A stretch of 64,000 nt of DNA from an uncultured Paludibaculum sp. GTDB taxonomy: Bacteria; Acidobacteriota; Terriglobia; Bryobacterales; Bryobacteraceae. Position numbers and translations under genes: made by a program. Shown piece by piece: positions 26,732 to 35,476 of the stretch (position 1 is the stretch's first letter; each line of letters opens with the position of its first letter). The DNA is taken from the NCBI RefSeq assembly GCF_963665245.1, contig NZ_OY762269.1, positions 3,168,501-3,232,500 of the forward strand, given 5' to 3'. The notes beneath the pieces are model-generated. The model was given only the letters and a program-made list of their open reading frames with translations. It was not told where the DNA came from and made no database searches.

Positions 26732-28267
26732 GACCCTCTTGCAGAACTCAGCCGAAATCGCCTTGACTTTCTTGACCGGATTGTGATGACGGAAGTTTTC
26801 GTCCAATCCTACCTCGCCGACGCCATCTCGGCCCCTTCCCGCGCGCTCTTGCCCCATGCCTCCGGCTGACCGCCCCCAGCAGCCTCTCGTTTTTGCCTTC
26901 TTCTTTTGCGGAGTTTCGGATCTGTTAGCCGGACAGCCTCATCCACTGATCCACCGTCAGTGCCAATACCCCAAACATCAGGTGCGCCATCACCTTCACC
27001 GCCCCTCTCACCCGGATCTGGCTCGCCCCGAATTCATCCTTCAACCTCGCGTTCACCCGCTCCACCATCGTCCGCTCTTTGAATCGGTCCTTCTTCGCCC
27101 AACATAGTTCCGGCGTAGGTTTGTCCGGGAACACCTTCGGCATCTTCGACGGCTTCTTTGTCCCGCGCCGCCCATGCGGCGCGATGATTGGCACCCGCCC
27201 GTTCTGCCGTACGTGCTCGTGGATGGCGTCGGCATCGTAGGCTGAATCCATCAACTCGTACAGATGCGTCACTCGCTCCGACGTCATCGTCATCAGCGGG
27301 ATCGCTAGCTGGGAATCATGCACACTAGCACTGGTGAGAATCGCAGAGATTGGCACTTGCCCGTCGGCGACATCCAGATGCAACTTGTACCCGGTCCAAT
27401 AGCGCTCATTGCCGTGACTGTCTTTCTTCGCGCCAATACCGCATTCCGTCGGGATTCCAGTCAACATATCACCAAGCGACTGGTGTCTTTGCCGCTGGAT
27501 CCGTGTGCCGCGCTCACTCGCCTTGGCCCGTGCGTGAGCCCCCTTTGCTCGCTTGGGCCGGGCTGGCTTTGTCTTGCTCGTCTTCTTCTGCTGTTTCGTC
27601 TTCTGCCGCTTCTCCTCCTCCTCCTTGGCCTCCTTCTTCCGAGCCTTCTGGGCCTGCGTTTCGGGGAACCGCTCACGAGCCGGAATGGCGGTTGAGTCAC
27701 GCGCAATGTGACCGATCAACCGCTGCCCCTGTGTGGCCTCCACGACGGCCTGGTGCAGTTGCTGTGGCAACTGGGTGGCCGCAAACAGGGCGAAGGCGCG
27801 CGAGAACTTTGACTCATGCGGCAGGGCCTGCGGGCTCATCCAGCCGCAGATTTCGCGGAGTGCCCGGTCCACTCGAAGGCGCTGGATGAGATCTCGCGTG
27901 TGAGGCAGGTTGAGCACCGCTTTGGCGATGAAGGCCAGAGCCATGGCGGCGCGGTCCTTGGGCCGGCGGCCGGTGTGGGCGCGGCGCGCACACAAGAGTT
28001 GTTCCAGCGGGATCAGGGCGGCCACGGCAATCAGCAGTTTCAATTGTGGGCAGAGGGGGCCGAGTTCTTCTTCGAGAACGGGAAACAAGGTCTGCTGGGT
28101 GACATGTCCAAATTGCAGCAGGACTTGGCGAGGGGTAAGATCCATAAGGGGTTTGTTGGCGGTCGATCGTTAGTTTGGCGACAACAGTTTACCGCGGCCA
28201 GACCCCTTTCCCCAATTTCCCGAGCCCTAATTCCTTTGGTTTCAGCGTCGAGTTTTGCAAGAGGCTC
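26732..28267 (-). mobile_element. Insertion sequence, IS4-like DDE element, 1,536 bp
   Basis: Complete element with one transposase gene. The left end reads GACCCTCTTGCAGAACTC. The right end, on the opposite strand, reads GAGCCTCTTGCAAAACTC. These are 18-bp terminal inverted repeats with 16 matches. It is bordered by CCAA direct repeats (26728-26731 and 28268-28271). It is inserted in the AraC/GyrI regulator gene in the opposite orientation to that gene. Intact ends, an open transposase frame and a clean duplication suggest recent arrival. Confidence 0.9.
26925..28145 (-). CDS. IS4-like DDE transposase with Lys-rich insert
   Basis: 406-residue transposase filling most of the insertion sequence. 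The catalytic triad is apparently Asp150 (IARDSTAI), Asp300 or Asp304 (LMDSAYDADAI) and Glu362. The C-terminal signature F-x2-R-x3-E-x6-K (FKERTMVERVNARLK) matches the IS4-family Y-x2-R-x3-E-x6-K with Phe for Tyr. An N-terminal helical domain covers residues 1-130. Between the first and second catalytic acids lies a very basic low-complexity insert (about 165-220) of Lys, Glu, Gln and Arg. The frame is intact, so it is probably active. Family assignment rests on motifs only. Confidence 0.87.
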   Translation of the reverse strand: MDLTPRQVLLQFGHVTQQTLFPVLEEELGPLCPQLKLLIAVAALIPLEQLLCARRAHTGRRPKDRAAMALAFIAKAVLNLPHTRDLIQRLRVDRALREICGWMSPQALPHESKFSRAFALFAATQLPQQLHQAVVEATQGQRLIGHIARDSTAIPARERFPETQAQKARKKEAKEEEEKRQKTKQQKKTSKTKPARPKRAKGAHARAKASERGTRIQRQRHQSLGDMLTGIPTECGIGAKKDSHGNERYWTGYKLHLDVADGQVPISAILTSASVHDSQLAIPLMTMTSERVTHLYELMDSAYDADAIHEHVRQNGRVPIIAPHGRRGTKKPSKMPKVFPDKPTPELCWAKKDRFKERTMVERVNARLKDEFGASQIRVRGAVKVMAHLMFGVLALTVDQWMRLSG

Positions 28268-28620
28268 CCAACTTGACACCCGCCGCCAAACAGCGGCTGG
28301 AGGTTGCGCTGGTGGTGCCCGCGGGCACAGCGCCCGGCGGCGAGATCGGGGTTCGGACACTGGAGGGCGGTCTCTACGCCACCGCGCAGGTCCGCGTCCA
28401 GTTGCAGGACTACGCCGCCCAGTGGGATGCCCTGGTTGCGGACTGGCTGCCCGGCAGCGGCTATCAGCCCGATCACCGGCCAGCGATGGAGTTCTATCTT
28501 AACAATCCCGAAACCGATCCCGAAGGCCGCTACCACATCGAGATCTGCCTGCCCGTGCGGCCCCTGTGAGCAGCTTGTGGCTCCGTGCAGTCCGCGCCGA
28601 CTATACTGGTGATCCGGAAG

Positions 28621-29568
28621 ATGGTGCCTCCCACTCACGGATTCGCTGAAACCAACGGTGTTCGAATGCACTTTGCGGAGCAGGGCTCCGGGCCGCTGGT
28701 CCTGCTGTTGCACGGCTTCCCCGAGCTTTGGTACGCTTGGCGCCACCAGTTCGAGCCACTCGCCGCGGCGGGCTTCCGTGTCGTCGCTCCCGACCTGCGC
28801 GGCTACGGCCAGACCGACTGCCCGGAGCCGCTGGAGGCCTACGACATCTTTCAATTGACGGGCGACATCGTCGGGCTGGTGCACGCTTTGGGCGAATCCA
28901 CGGCGGTGATCGCGGGGCACGATTGGGGCGCCTGGTTGTCAGCCCACCTCGCCCTGCTGCGCCCGGACATGTTCCGCGGGCTGGCGCTGCTCAGCGTGCC
29001 CTATGTCCCGCGCCGTCCCGTCAATCAGACCCAGTGGGAGCAGCAGACCTATCCGGGCAAGGTCTTCTATCAGGCTGGGCTCCGGTCGCCGATGGTGGAC
29101 CAATATCTGAAATACGACGTCCGCGCCAGCATCCTGCGCGGGCTCTACTCGCTGTCCGCGGAAGCCGGCCCGGAGGAGCGCTTCCAGCCGGCGCGCGACC
29201 CCGGGCCTCCTTCCGGCGCACCTCCGGCGAAGCGCCCTTCGTGGATCACCGAAGAGGACGTGGATCACTTTGCCAGAGAGTTCCAGCGCACCGGCTTCAC
29301 CGGTGGTCTCAACTACTACCGCAACATGGACCGGAACTGGACACTGACTCCGTTCCTGGAGGGTGCAAGGATCCTGCAGCCCTCATTGTTTATCGCTGGC
29401 GAACGCGACCCGGTGCTGGAGTTCCATCACTCCGAGTTCGAGGCGCTGGAACAAAACGTCCCGAACCTGACGAAGAAGGTGCTGCTCCCCTCTACAGGGC
29501 ATTGGACACAACAGGAGCGTCCGAACGAGGTGAATCAGCATCTGCTGGATTTCCTCGGCGGGGTCTAG
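28621..29568 (+). CDS. Alpha/beta hydrolase, epoxide hydrolase-like
   Basis: 315-residue cytoplasmic hydrolase with epoxide-hydrolase signatures: oxyanion motif HGFPE near residue 33, nucleophile Asp in GHDWGAW near residue 100, a cap domain with candidate ring-opening tyrosines (GGLNYYRNMDRNW), acid Asp in GERDPV and final His in TGHWTQQE. An Asp nucleophile rather than Ser points to epoxide hydrolase or haloalkane dehalogenase chemistry. HGFPE and GHDWG favour the former. The start is uncertain: the ATG at 28621 is used, and in-frame GTG codons at 28585 and 28609 are alternatives. Confidence 0.88.
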   Translation: MVPPTHGFAETNGVRMHFAEQGSGPLVLLLHGFPELWYAWRHQFEPLAAAGFRVVAPDLRGYGQTDCPEPLEAYDIFQLTGDIVGLVHALGESTAVIAGHDWGAWLSAHLALLRPDMFRGLALLSVPYVPRRPVNQTQWEQQTYPGKVFYQAGLRSPMVDQYLKYDVRASILRGLYSLSAEAGPEERFQPARDPGPPSGAPPAKRPSWITEEDVDHFAREFQRTGFTGGLNYYRNMDRNWTLTPFLEGARILQPSLFIAGERDPVLEFHHSEFEALEQNVPNLTKKVLLPSTGHWTQQERPNEVNQHLLDFLGGV

Positions 29569-29685
29569 CCTCGATCCATCCCGGAGCGGCGGCTCTCCAC
29601 GCTCATCCGAGATGCCTCCCGTTTCTGTATAGCAATCAGCGCGCCAACAGAGAGCCGCGCGGGGTCGCTGTGTCACAATAATGTT

Positions 29686-32328
29686 GTGACAGGTCACGAG
29701 ATTCGCCAGAAGTTCCTCGATTTCTTCGCCGCCCGCAACCACCGCGTCGTGCGTAGTTCCTCGCTTGTGCCCGGCAACGATCCCACGTTGCTGTTCACCA
29801 ACGCAGGCATGAATCAGTTCAAGGACGTTTTCACCGGTATGGAGCAGCGCGACTATTCGCGCGCCACCACCGCCCAGAAGTGCGTCCGCGCCGGGGGCAA
29901 GCACAACGATCTGGAGAACGTCGGCTACACTCGCCGCCACCATACGTTCTTCGAGATGATGGGCAACTTCAGCTTCGGCGACTACTTCAAGACCGACGCC
30001 ATCGACTTTGCCTGGGACCTCGTCACGAATGGCTACGGGCTGCCGAAAGACCGCCTCTATGTGACCGTCTTTCGTGAAGACGACGAAGCCGAGGAGCTGT
30101 GGCAGAAGGTCGCCGGCGTCCCCAAGGACCGCATCTTCCGTCTGGACGAGAAGGACAACTTCTGGCAGATGGGCGAGACCGGGCCCTGCGGACCCTGCTC
30201 GGAGATCCACTTCGATCTGGGCGAGCATACGGCCGCTCCGGGGCATGAGCACGAAAAGTTCCCCGAGGACGGAGGTGGCCGCTTCGTCGAGATCTGGAAC
30301 CTCGTCTTCATGCAGTTCGACCGCGATCTCAGCGGCAAGTTCACCCCGCTGCCCCGGCCCTCCATCGATACCGGCATGGGGCTGGAGCGTGTCGCCGCCA
30401 TCATGCAGGGCAAGCTGTCGAACTTCGAGTGCGACCTGCTGTATTCCATCGTCGAAGAGGCCGGCAACCTGCTGGGCAAGAGCGTCGGCGAGGACACCCG
30501 CACGGATACCGTGCTGCGCATCTGCGCCGACCACGCGCGCGCCACGGCGTTCCTGATCAACGACGGCGTACTGCCGTCGAATGAGGGCCGCGGCTACGTA
30601 CTGCGCAAGATCATGCGCCGGGCCATGCGCAATGCTCGTATGATCGGCTCCGGCGATCCGTTCCTCTACAAGCTCACCGGCTTCGTGGCCGACTTCATGA
30701 AGGGTCCCTATCCCGACATGCTGGAGAGCGTCCAGCGCGTCGCCCGCGTCGTGAAAGACGAAGAACACCGTTACGCGACAACCTTCCAGGTGGCTGAGAA
30801 GGTGTTCCACGATGAGGCCAAGTCGGCTGCCGGTGGAGTGCTGCCCGGCGCTGCCGCCTTCAAGCTCTACGACACCTATGGTATGGCGCTCGACGAACAG
30901 GAGGAAATGGCCCGCGAACTGGGTCTCTCCATCGACGTCGCCGGGTATGAAGATGCCATGCAGAAGCAGCGCGAACGGGCGCGCGCCAGTTGGAAGGGCG
31001 CTGAGAAGGCCCAGATCGCTCCGATTTATCAGGAGTTGCTGGGCGGGGGCCGCACGCAGTTCCTGGGCTACGAGACGCTGGAGCATGGTGCGTCGCAGGT
31101 GCTGGCCATCCTGGTGGATCAACAGCGCGTCGACAGCGTGCCCGCCGACACGGAGTGTGAGATCGTGCTCGACCGGACGCCGTTCTATGCGGAGTCCGGC
31201 GGTCAGGTGGGCGACACCGGCGTGCTGCTGAGCCCCGAGACGGGCCAGCCCCTGGCGTACGTCACGCGCACTTACCCGGCTGTTCCGGGTCTGACCGTCC
31301 ACAAAGCGCGCACCCTGGGCCCGCTGAAGACAGATGAGCTGGTCTCTGCTCGTGTCAACGACACCGGGCGTCATGCCACCATGCGGAATCACACGGCTAC
31401 GCACCTCGCGCACGCCGCTCTGCGGCAGGTGCTGGGCAAGCACGTCAAACAGGCCGGCAGTGTCGTGGAACCCAGCCGTCTGCGCTTCGACTTCTCGCAC
31501 TACACCGCCATGGACGCGCAGGAAGTGGCCGAGGTGGAGCGGTTGGCCAACGAGCAGATTCTGCTGGACACGCCCGTGTCCACCGATGTCATGGACCTGG
31601 ATAAGGCTATCGACACCGGTGCCATGGCTTTGTTCGGTGAAAAGTACGGCGAGAAGGTCCGCGTCGTTTCGGTGCCCGGTTTCAGCCGCGAGCTCTGCGG
31701 CGGTACCCACGTGCACCGGACCGGGGAGATCGGCCTGCTGAAGGTGGTGTACGAAGGGTCCATCTCGGCGGGCGTTCGACGCATCGAAGCTGTCACGGGC
31801 GCCTCTGCCTTGAAGCGGTTCCAGGAGACCACCGACACGCTGCACAAGGCGACGGCCGCCCTGCGCACTTCGGAATCGGAGTTCCTCGACCAGATCGACC
31901 GTTTGCTGGCGCAGCAGAAATCGCTGGAACGGCAGATCGAGGGTCTCAAGGAGAAGGTGGCCCACGCCGCCGCGGCCGGATTGGAAGCCAAGGTTCGCGA
32001 GATCAAGGGTGTGAAGGTGCTTTCGGCCGTGGCCGAAGGCATGGATCGCGCGCAGATGCGCAACCTGGCCGACGACTTCCGCAATCGTTGGAAGTCGGCC
32101 GTCATCCTGTTGGCGTCGGGCGAGGAAGGCAACGTGGCCATCGTCACGGCTGTCACGAAGGATCTCACTGCGAAGGTGCACGCCGGAAAGCTAGCCGGCT
32201 CCATTGCCCAGGCGGTGGGTGGCAAGGGCGGCGGACGGCCCGACATGGCGGAAGCGGGCGGCAAGGATGCGGCGGCTCTTCCTGCCGCGCTGGCGGCGGC
32301 CAGCACCAGCGTCGAGGGCATGCTCTAG
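29686..32328 (+). CDS. alaS: Alanine--tRNA ligase
   Basis: Full-length class II alanyl-tRNA synthetase, 880 residues. The catalytic domain contains the class II motifs (motif 2 region TRRHHTFFEMMGNFSFGDYF). The tRNA-recognition domain follows. The editing domain has zinc-binding HTATH (about residues 568-572) and CGGTH (about 670-674) plus downstream His. The C-terminal coiled coil and DHHA1 domain (GGKGGGRPDMAEAGG) are present. Translation starts at GTG 29686. The stop is followed with no gap by the GTG start of ypdA, so the two genes are co-transcribed. Confidence 0.98.
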   Translation: MTGHEIRQKFLDFFAARNHRVVRSSSLVPGNDPTLLFTNAGMNQFKDVFTGMEQRDYSRATTAQKCVRAGGKHNDLENVGYTRRHHTFFEMMGNFSFGDYFKTDAIDFAWDLVTNGYGLPKDRLYVTVFREDDEAEELWQKVAGVPKDRIFRLDEKDNFWQMGETGPCGPCSEIHFDLGEHTAAPGHEHEKFPEDGGGRFVEIWNLVFMQFDRDLSGKFTPLPRPSIDTGMGLERVAAIMQGKLSNFECDLLYSIVEEAGNLLGKSVGEDTRTDTVLRICADHARATAFLINDGVLPSNEGRGYVLRKIMRRAMRNARMIGSGDPFLYKLTGFVADFMKGPYPDMLESVQRVARVVKDEEHRYATTFQVAEKVFHDEAKSAAGGVLPGAAAFKLYDTYGMALDEQEEMARELGLSIDVAGYEDAMQKQRERARASWKGAEKAQIAPIYQELLGGGRTQFLGYETLEHGASQVLAILVDQQRVDSVPADTECEIVLDRTPFYAESGGQVGDTGVLLSPETGQPLAYVTRTYPAVPGLTVHKARTLGPLKTDELVSARVNDTGRHATMRNHTATHLAHAALRQVLGKHVKQAGSVVEPSRLRFDFSHYTAMDAQEVAEVERLANEQILLDTPVSTDVMDLDKAIDTGAMALFGEKYGEKVRVVSVPGFSRELCGGTHVHRTGEIGLLKVVYEGSISAGVRRIEAVTGASALKRFQETTDTLHKATAALRTSESEFLDQIDRLLAQQKSLERQIEGLKEKVAHAAAAGLEAKVREIKGVKVLSAVAEGMDRAQMRNLADDFRNRWKSAVILLASGEEGNVAIVTAVTKDLTAKVHAGKLAGSIAQAVGGKGGGRPDMAEAGGKDAAALPAALAAASTSVEGML

Positions 32329-33309
32329 GTGCTCGACGCGATCGTAGTGGGAGCGGGGCCCACGGGTCTCGCCTGCGGCATCGAATTGAAACGGCGCGGC
32401 CTGTCGTGTGTCCTCTTCGACAAGGGTTGCCTGACCAATTCGCTCTACCACTACCCCACGAACATGATGTTCTTCACGACTCCGGAATTGCTGGAGATCG
32501 GCGACATCCCCATGACCAGCGTCGGCGAGAAGCCGGTGCGCGGCGAGGCGCTGAAGTACTACCGGCGCGTGGCGGACCACTACGGCGTGGACATCCACCA
32601 GTACGAAGGCGTGATCGGGTTTGAGGGCTCGGACGGCAACTTCACGATCCATACGGAAGACCGCCAGGGCCGGAAGCTCACCTACCAGGCTCGCAAGGTC
32701 ATCCTGGCGACAGGCTACTACGACCGGCCGAACTATCTGAACGTGCCCGGCGAAGATCTGCCCAAGGTGATTCACTACTACAAGGAAGCGCACCCCTACT
32801 ACGCACACGACGTACTGGTGGTGGGTGGGAAGAACTCAGCGGCGATCGCGGCGCTGGAGCTGTTCTGGACCGGCGCCCGGGTCACCATGGTCCACCGCCA
32901 TCCGGAGCTGCACAGCAACATCAAATACTGGATCAAGCCGAATATCGAGAACCGGATCAAAGCTGGCGAAGTGAAGGCATACTTCAACTCTTCCGTGAAA
33001 AGCATTGAAATAGATGCAGTTAATTTGATCACGCCCAATGGTCCAGTGCGTCTCAAGAACGACTTCGTCTTCGCCATGACAGGCTACCGTCCGGACACGG
33101 AGTTCCTGGCCCGTCACGGCATTCGGTTCGATGAGGAGAGCCAGCGCCCACGCCTGAATCCGGAGACGCTGGAGAGCGAGCGCGCCGGGGTGTACCTCGC
33201 CGGAGTGCTGGTCGCCGGTATGCATACGAACGAGATCTTCATCGAGAACGGGCGCTTCCATGGGCGGCAGATCGCCGATGATGTTGCGCTGAAACTGGAC
33301 CGGGTCTAG
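32329..33309 (+). CDS. ypdA: YpdA-type bacillithiol disulfide reductase
   Basis: 326-residue FAD/NAD(P)H-dependent oxidoreductase. The FAD-binding motif VGAGPTGL is at residues 7-14 and the second dinucleotide motif VVGGKNSAA near 165. GGKNSA is characteristic of YpdA and replaces the CxxC-containing region of thioredoxin reductase, so no redox cysteine pair is expected. In Firmicutes YpdA reduces bacillithiol disulfide. Acidobacteria are among the lineages reported to make bacillithiol. The GTG start directly abuts the alaS stop. The stop codon overlaps that of the convergent GT39-like gene through a shared CTAG. Confidence 0.88.
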   Translation: MLDAIVVGAGPTGLACGIELKRRGLSCVLFDKGCLTNSLYHYPTNMMFFTTPELLEIGDIPMTSVGEKPVRGEALKYYRRVADHYGVDIHQYEGVIGFEGSDGNFTIHTEDRQGRKLTYQARKVILATGYYDRPNYLNVPGEDLPKVIHYYKEAHPYYAHDVLVVGGKNSAAIAALELFWTGARVTMVHRHPELHSNIKYWIKPNIENRIKAGEVKAYFNSSVKSIEIDAVNLITPNGPVRLKNDFVFAMTGYRPDTEFLARHGIRFDEESQRPRLNPETLESERAGVYLAGVLVAGMHTNEIFIENGRFHGRQIADDVALKLDRV

Positions 33310-35465
33310 CGGATTCTAAACAGAGCAATCTCCTCGAACCGTTCCACCAGGTCGACACCCCAGGCGTCGGCGTAGGTGAGCAGCGATTCGCCGACACGCC
33401 CATCGCCGGTCGGGGTAATCCTTACGGCGATCCAGCGGTAGCCCTGGTTCTTCACAAAGAGCATGGCCGACCGCCGGTAAGCGCGTTTGCCCGGCGCCTG
33501 CATGGTGATACCGCTCGACATGTTCAGCCATTGCCTTTTCATGTCCTGGACGTACATCTCGACGGTTTGCGGCTCACTGACGTTCACCATCAATGCATGC
33601 ACCCCGTCGAGGGGGACAGGCCGGTCGAATCGTAGCTCCCAGAACATGCCTTCCCGGGCTTTGGTCCACGACTGCCAGCGCGAGGAGGTGTTGCAGTCGA
33701 TGGCCAGCCAGGCGTCGCCGGGCTCCGGCCAGGAGTTGAGGAACCAGTTGCGCAGAATACGGACGGGGCGGCCGTCGCGCTCAAGACCCACTTCGGAGAT
33801 GCTCCAGGAGACGGGGAATGGGCGGTTCAAACGGATTCGCACCGCTCGCACGAATTGGCGGGGCCACTGGGACCGGATGAGGTAGAGCTGCTCCGGCGTT
33901 GAGTCCGCGGCCAGTTGCAGCGCCTCCGACATGTTGTCGCCAGCAGCGGTGAGGATGCCACTGGGCACGGTGGGGAGGTAGGCATACGGCAGGCCATAGA
34001 GATCCAGAATGGGTTCGTTTGGCTTGACATGGGCGGCGATCTTTCCCAAGACCGGATATTCGTACAGGTTCCTGGCGAGATAGACTTCGTTGGCTTGCAC
34101 CTGCGTGGCCGCCTCCCAGGGGATGCTCTTGAGCCTCCAGGCCCAGGGGTCGGAATAGTGATCCATCACGGTGGGCCAGGCGGAGACGGCATGCAACACT
34201 ACGAGGGCGGCCAGGCCCAGCCGCGGCAGCGATAGGGCCAAGGCCATCGCGTAGAACGGCAGGGCGGGCATGAGGAATCGCGCTCCGACATTCCGGGTCC
34301 AGGGCAGCGTCAGGAGGATGGCCGCCGCCAGGACGGCGCGTCCAGCGGGCTTGCGCCAAGCCAGCAGGGCCAGCGGCAACAGGAGGAAGACGGGGCCAAT
34401 CAAGCCCTGCACGGCGAAGCCGTCGACCGTGGTGGACCACGGGACCTGACTCCATAGAAGGCCGTAGTGGCGCAACTTCTCCCCTAACAACTGCTCGGTG
34501 GCCAGATGGAACGCGTCGTTTGGGAACAGTGCGTTGCCGAGGGGGGCCAGCGGGTTGCCAGTGAGCCAGAGATCGCGCAGCATCCACGGCAGAATGGAGA
34601 GTGAGGACGCCGCCAGAAAAAGGAGCGCGCCACGCCGCCGGCGTTTCCAGAGGACCCAGCCCAGCGCCGCCACCACCACCAGCAGGCCCGTAATCTTCAC
34701 GGCGTAGCAGAAACCCGCAGCCAGCCCGGCGTAGGCCAGCCATCGGTTGTCCGGCTCGCGCCAGTCTTCCACCAGCAGCGCGAATACGGCCACCGCGAAG
34801 AAGACGCCGGCCGCGTCGTTGTAGGCCGTCACCCCGCTCATGCCCACCACGGGCGCCAGGGCGTACAACGCCGCTGCCCCGGCTGACTGGTCGCGCGTCA
34901 ACCCCAGCATCGTGCCCACACGCCCCAGCAGCGGCACAGTGGCACACAGCAGGACGAAGTGGAACAGGCTGGCGGAGGAATAACCACCCACCGCCACCGC
35001 TGGAGCGAACAGAGTCTCGGTCCCTAGCGGCAACATCTCGTAGAAGCCAATGCGAGTTGAGAAGGAGTGCAGCCGGAGCCATTCGGCCACGAGGCCCAGG
35101 TGGTAACCGACGGCGTCGGGCTGGATGGGCGGAGCCAGGGCGTTGGTGACGTAAAGAACCACGAATGGCGCGAAGACCAATGCGATCCAAGGCGGCCAGT
35201 GCCAGGAGGCCGGTCTGCTCCAGCGTAGCCCGAGCGGCAGCGACGCCGCCAGGCAGAGGGCCACCAGAGCCGCGGGCGTGGCCCAGCCGGTCAAGAGCAG
35301 CAGATAGATGCCCAGGCTGAGCAGTGGGGCTCCGCAGGCCAGGGCATAGGTCCAATGGGGCGGCCGCCAACGCCAAACCGCCCGGCCCAGGCCAAGCGAG
35401 CCCACCGTCACCAACGCGGTCCCTGCAAGAATCCAGGTCACTGATGTTAGGATATTCGGAACCAC
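33306..35465 (-). CDS. GT39-like polytopic glycosyltransferase with C-terminal soluble domain
   Basis: 719-residue inner-membrane protein. About 12 hydrophobic helices cover residues 8-430. The first external loop carries a dolichyl-phosphate-mannose-transferase-like acidic motif (PIQPDAVGYHLGLVAEW). Roughly 270 residues follow outside the membrane, the last part Trp/Arg-rich and resembling a beta-sandwich binding module. It would transfer sugars from a polyprenyl-phosphate carrier to an unknown acceptor. The GTG start at 35465 leaves 11 bp to the divergent isomerase gene. A GTG at 35441 (MTWILAG...) is an alternative that leaves room for a promoter. Confidence 0.78.
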   Translation of the reverse strand: MVPNILTSVTWILAGTALVTVGSLGLGRAVWRWRPPHWTYALACGAPLLSLGIYLLLLTGWATPAALVALCLAASLPLGLRWSRPASWHWPPWIALVFAPFVVLYVTNALAPPIQPDAVGYHLGLVAEWLRLHSFSTRIGFYEMLPLGTETLFAPAVAVGGYSSASLFHFVLLCATVPLLGRVGTMLGLTRDQSAGAAALYALAPVVGMSGVTAYNDAAGVFFAVAVFALLVEDWREPDNRWLAYAGLAAGFCYAVKITGLLVVVAALGWVLWKRRRRGALLFLAASSLSILPWMLRDLWLTGNPLAPLGNALFPNDAFHLATEQLLGEKLRHYGLLWSQVPWSTTVDGFAVQGLIGPVFLLLPLALLAWRKPAGRAVLAAAILLTLPWTRNVGARFLMPALPFYAMALALSLPRLGLAALVVLHAVSAWPTVMDHYSDPWAWRLKSIPWEAATQVQANEVYLARNLYEYPVLGKIAAHVKPNEPILDLYGLPYAYLPTVPSGILTAAGDNMSEALQLAADSTPEQLYLIRSQWPRQFVRAVRIRLNRPFPVSWSISEVGLERDGRPVRILRNWFLNSWPEPGDAWLAIDCNTSSRWQSWTKAREGMFWELRFDRPVPLDGVHALMVNVSEPQTVEMYVQDMKRQWLNMSSGITMQAPGKRAYRRSAMLFVKNQGYRWIAVRITPTGDGRVGESLLTYADAWGVDLVERFEEIALFRIR

Positions 35466-35476
35466 TGGGATCCAGC

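Larger units (their letters stand above)
26082..28569 (+). pseudogene. AraC-type regulator with GyrI-like domain, split by an insertion sequence
   Basis: The 5' part (26082 to about 26731) encodes an N-terminal AraC double helix-turn-helix (residues 15-115, with SPFHFHRLFSAWMG and DIALECGFSSASVFARSFK) and the first half of a GyrI-like small-molecule-binding domain (TIAYLRYIGPYKG). The insertion then adds a foreign 18-residue tail and a stop at 26786. The second half of the GyrI-like domain resumes at 28270 and ends at 28569 (FYLNNPETDPEG...HIEICLPV). Joining the flanks through one copy of the CCAA duplication gives LFQDNPNLTPAAKQ in frame and a 315-residue protein, normal for the family. The truncated DNA-binding half may still be made. 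Confidence 0.9.

Noticed and set aside
29383..32181. 932-codon open frame on the reverse strand of alaS
   Set aside because: It is antisense to an intact, motif-complete alaS. Long antisense frames arise from GC-rich third-position bias. Its sequence is His/Gln/Gly-rich and shows no domain.
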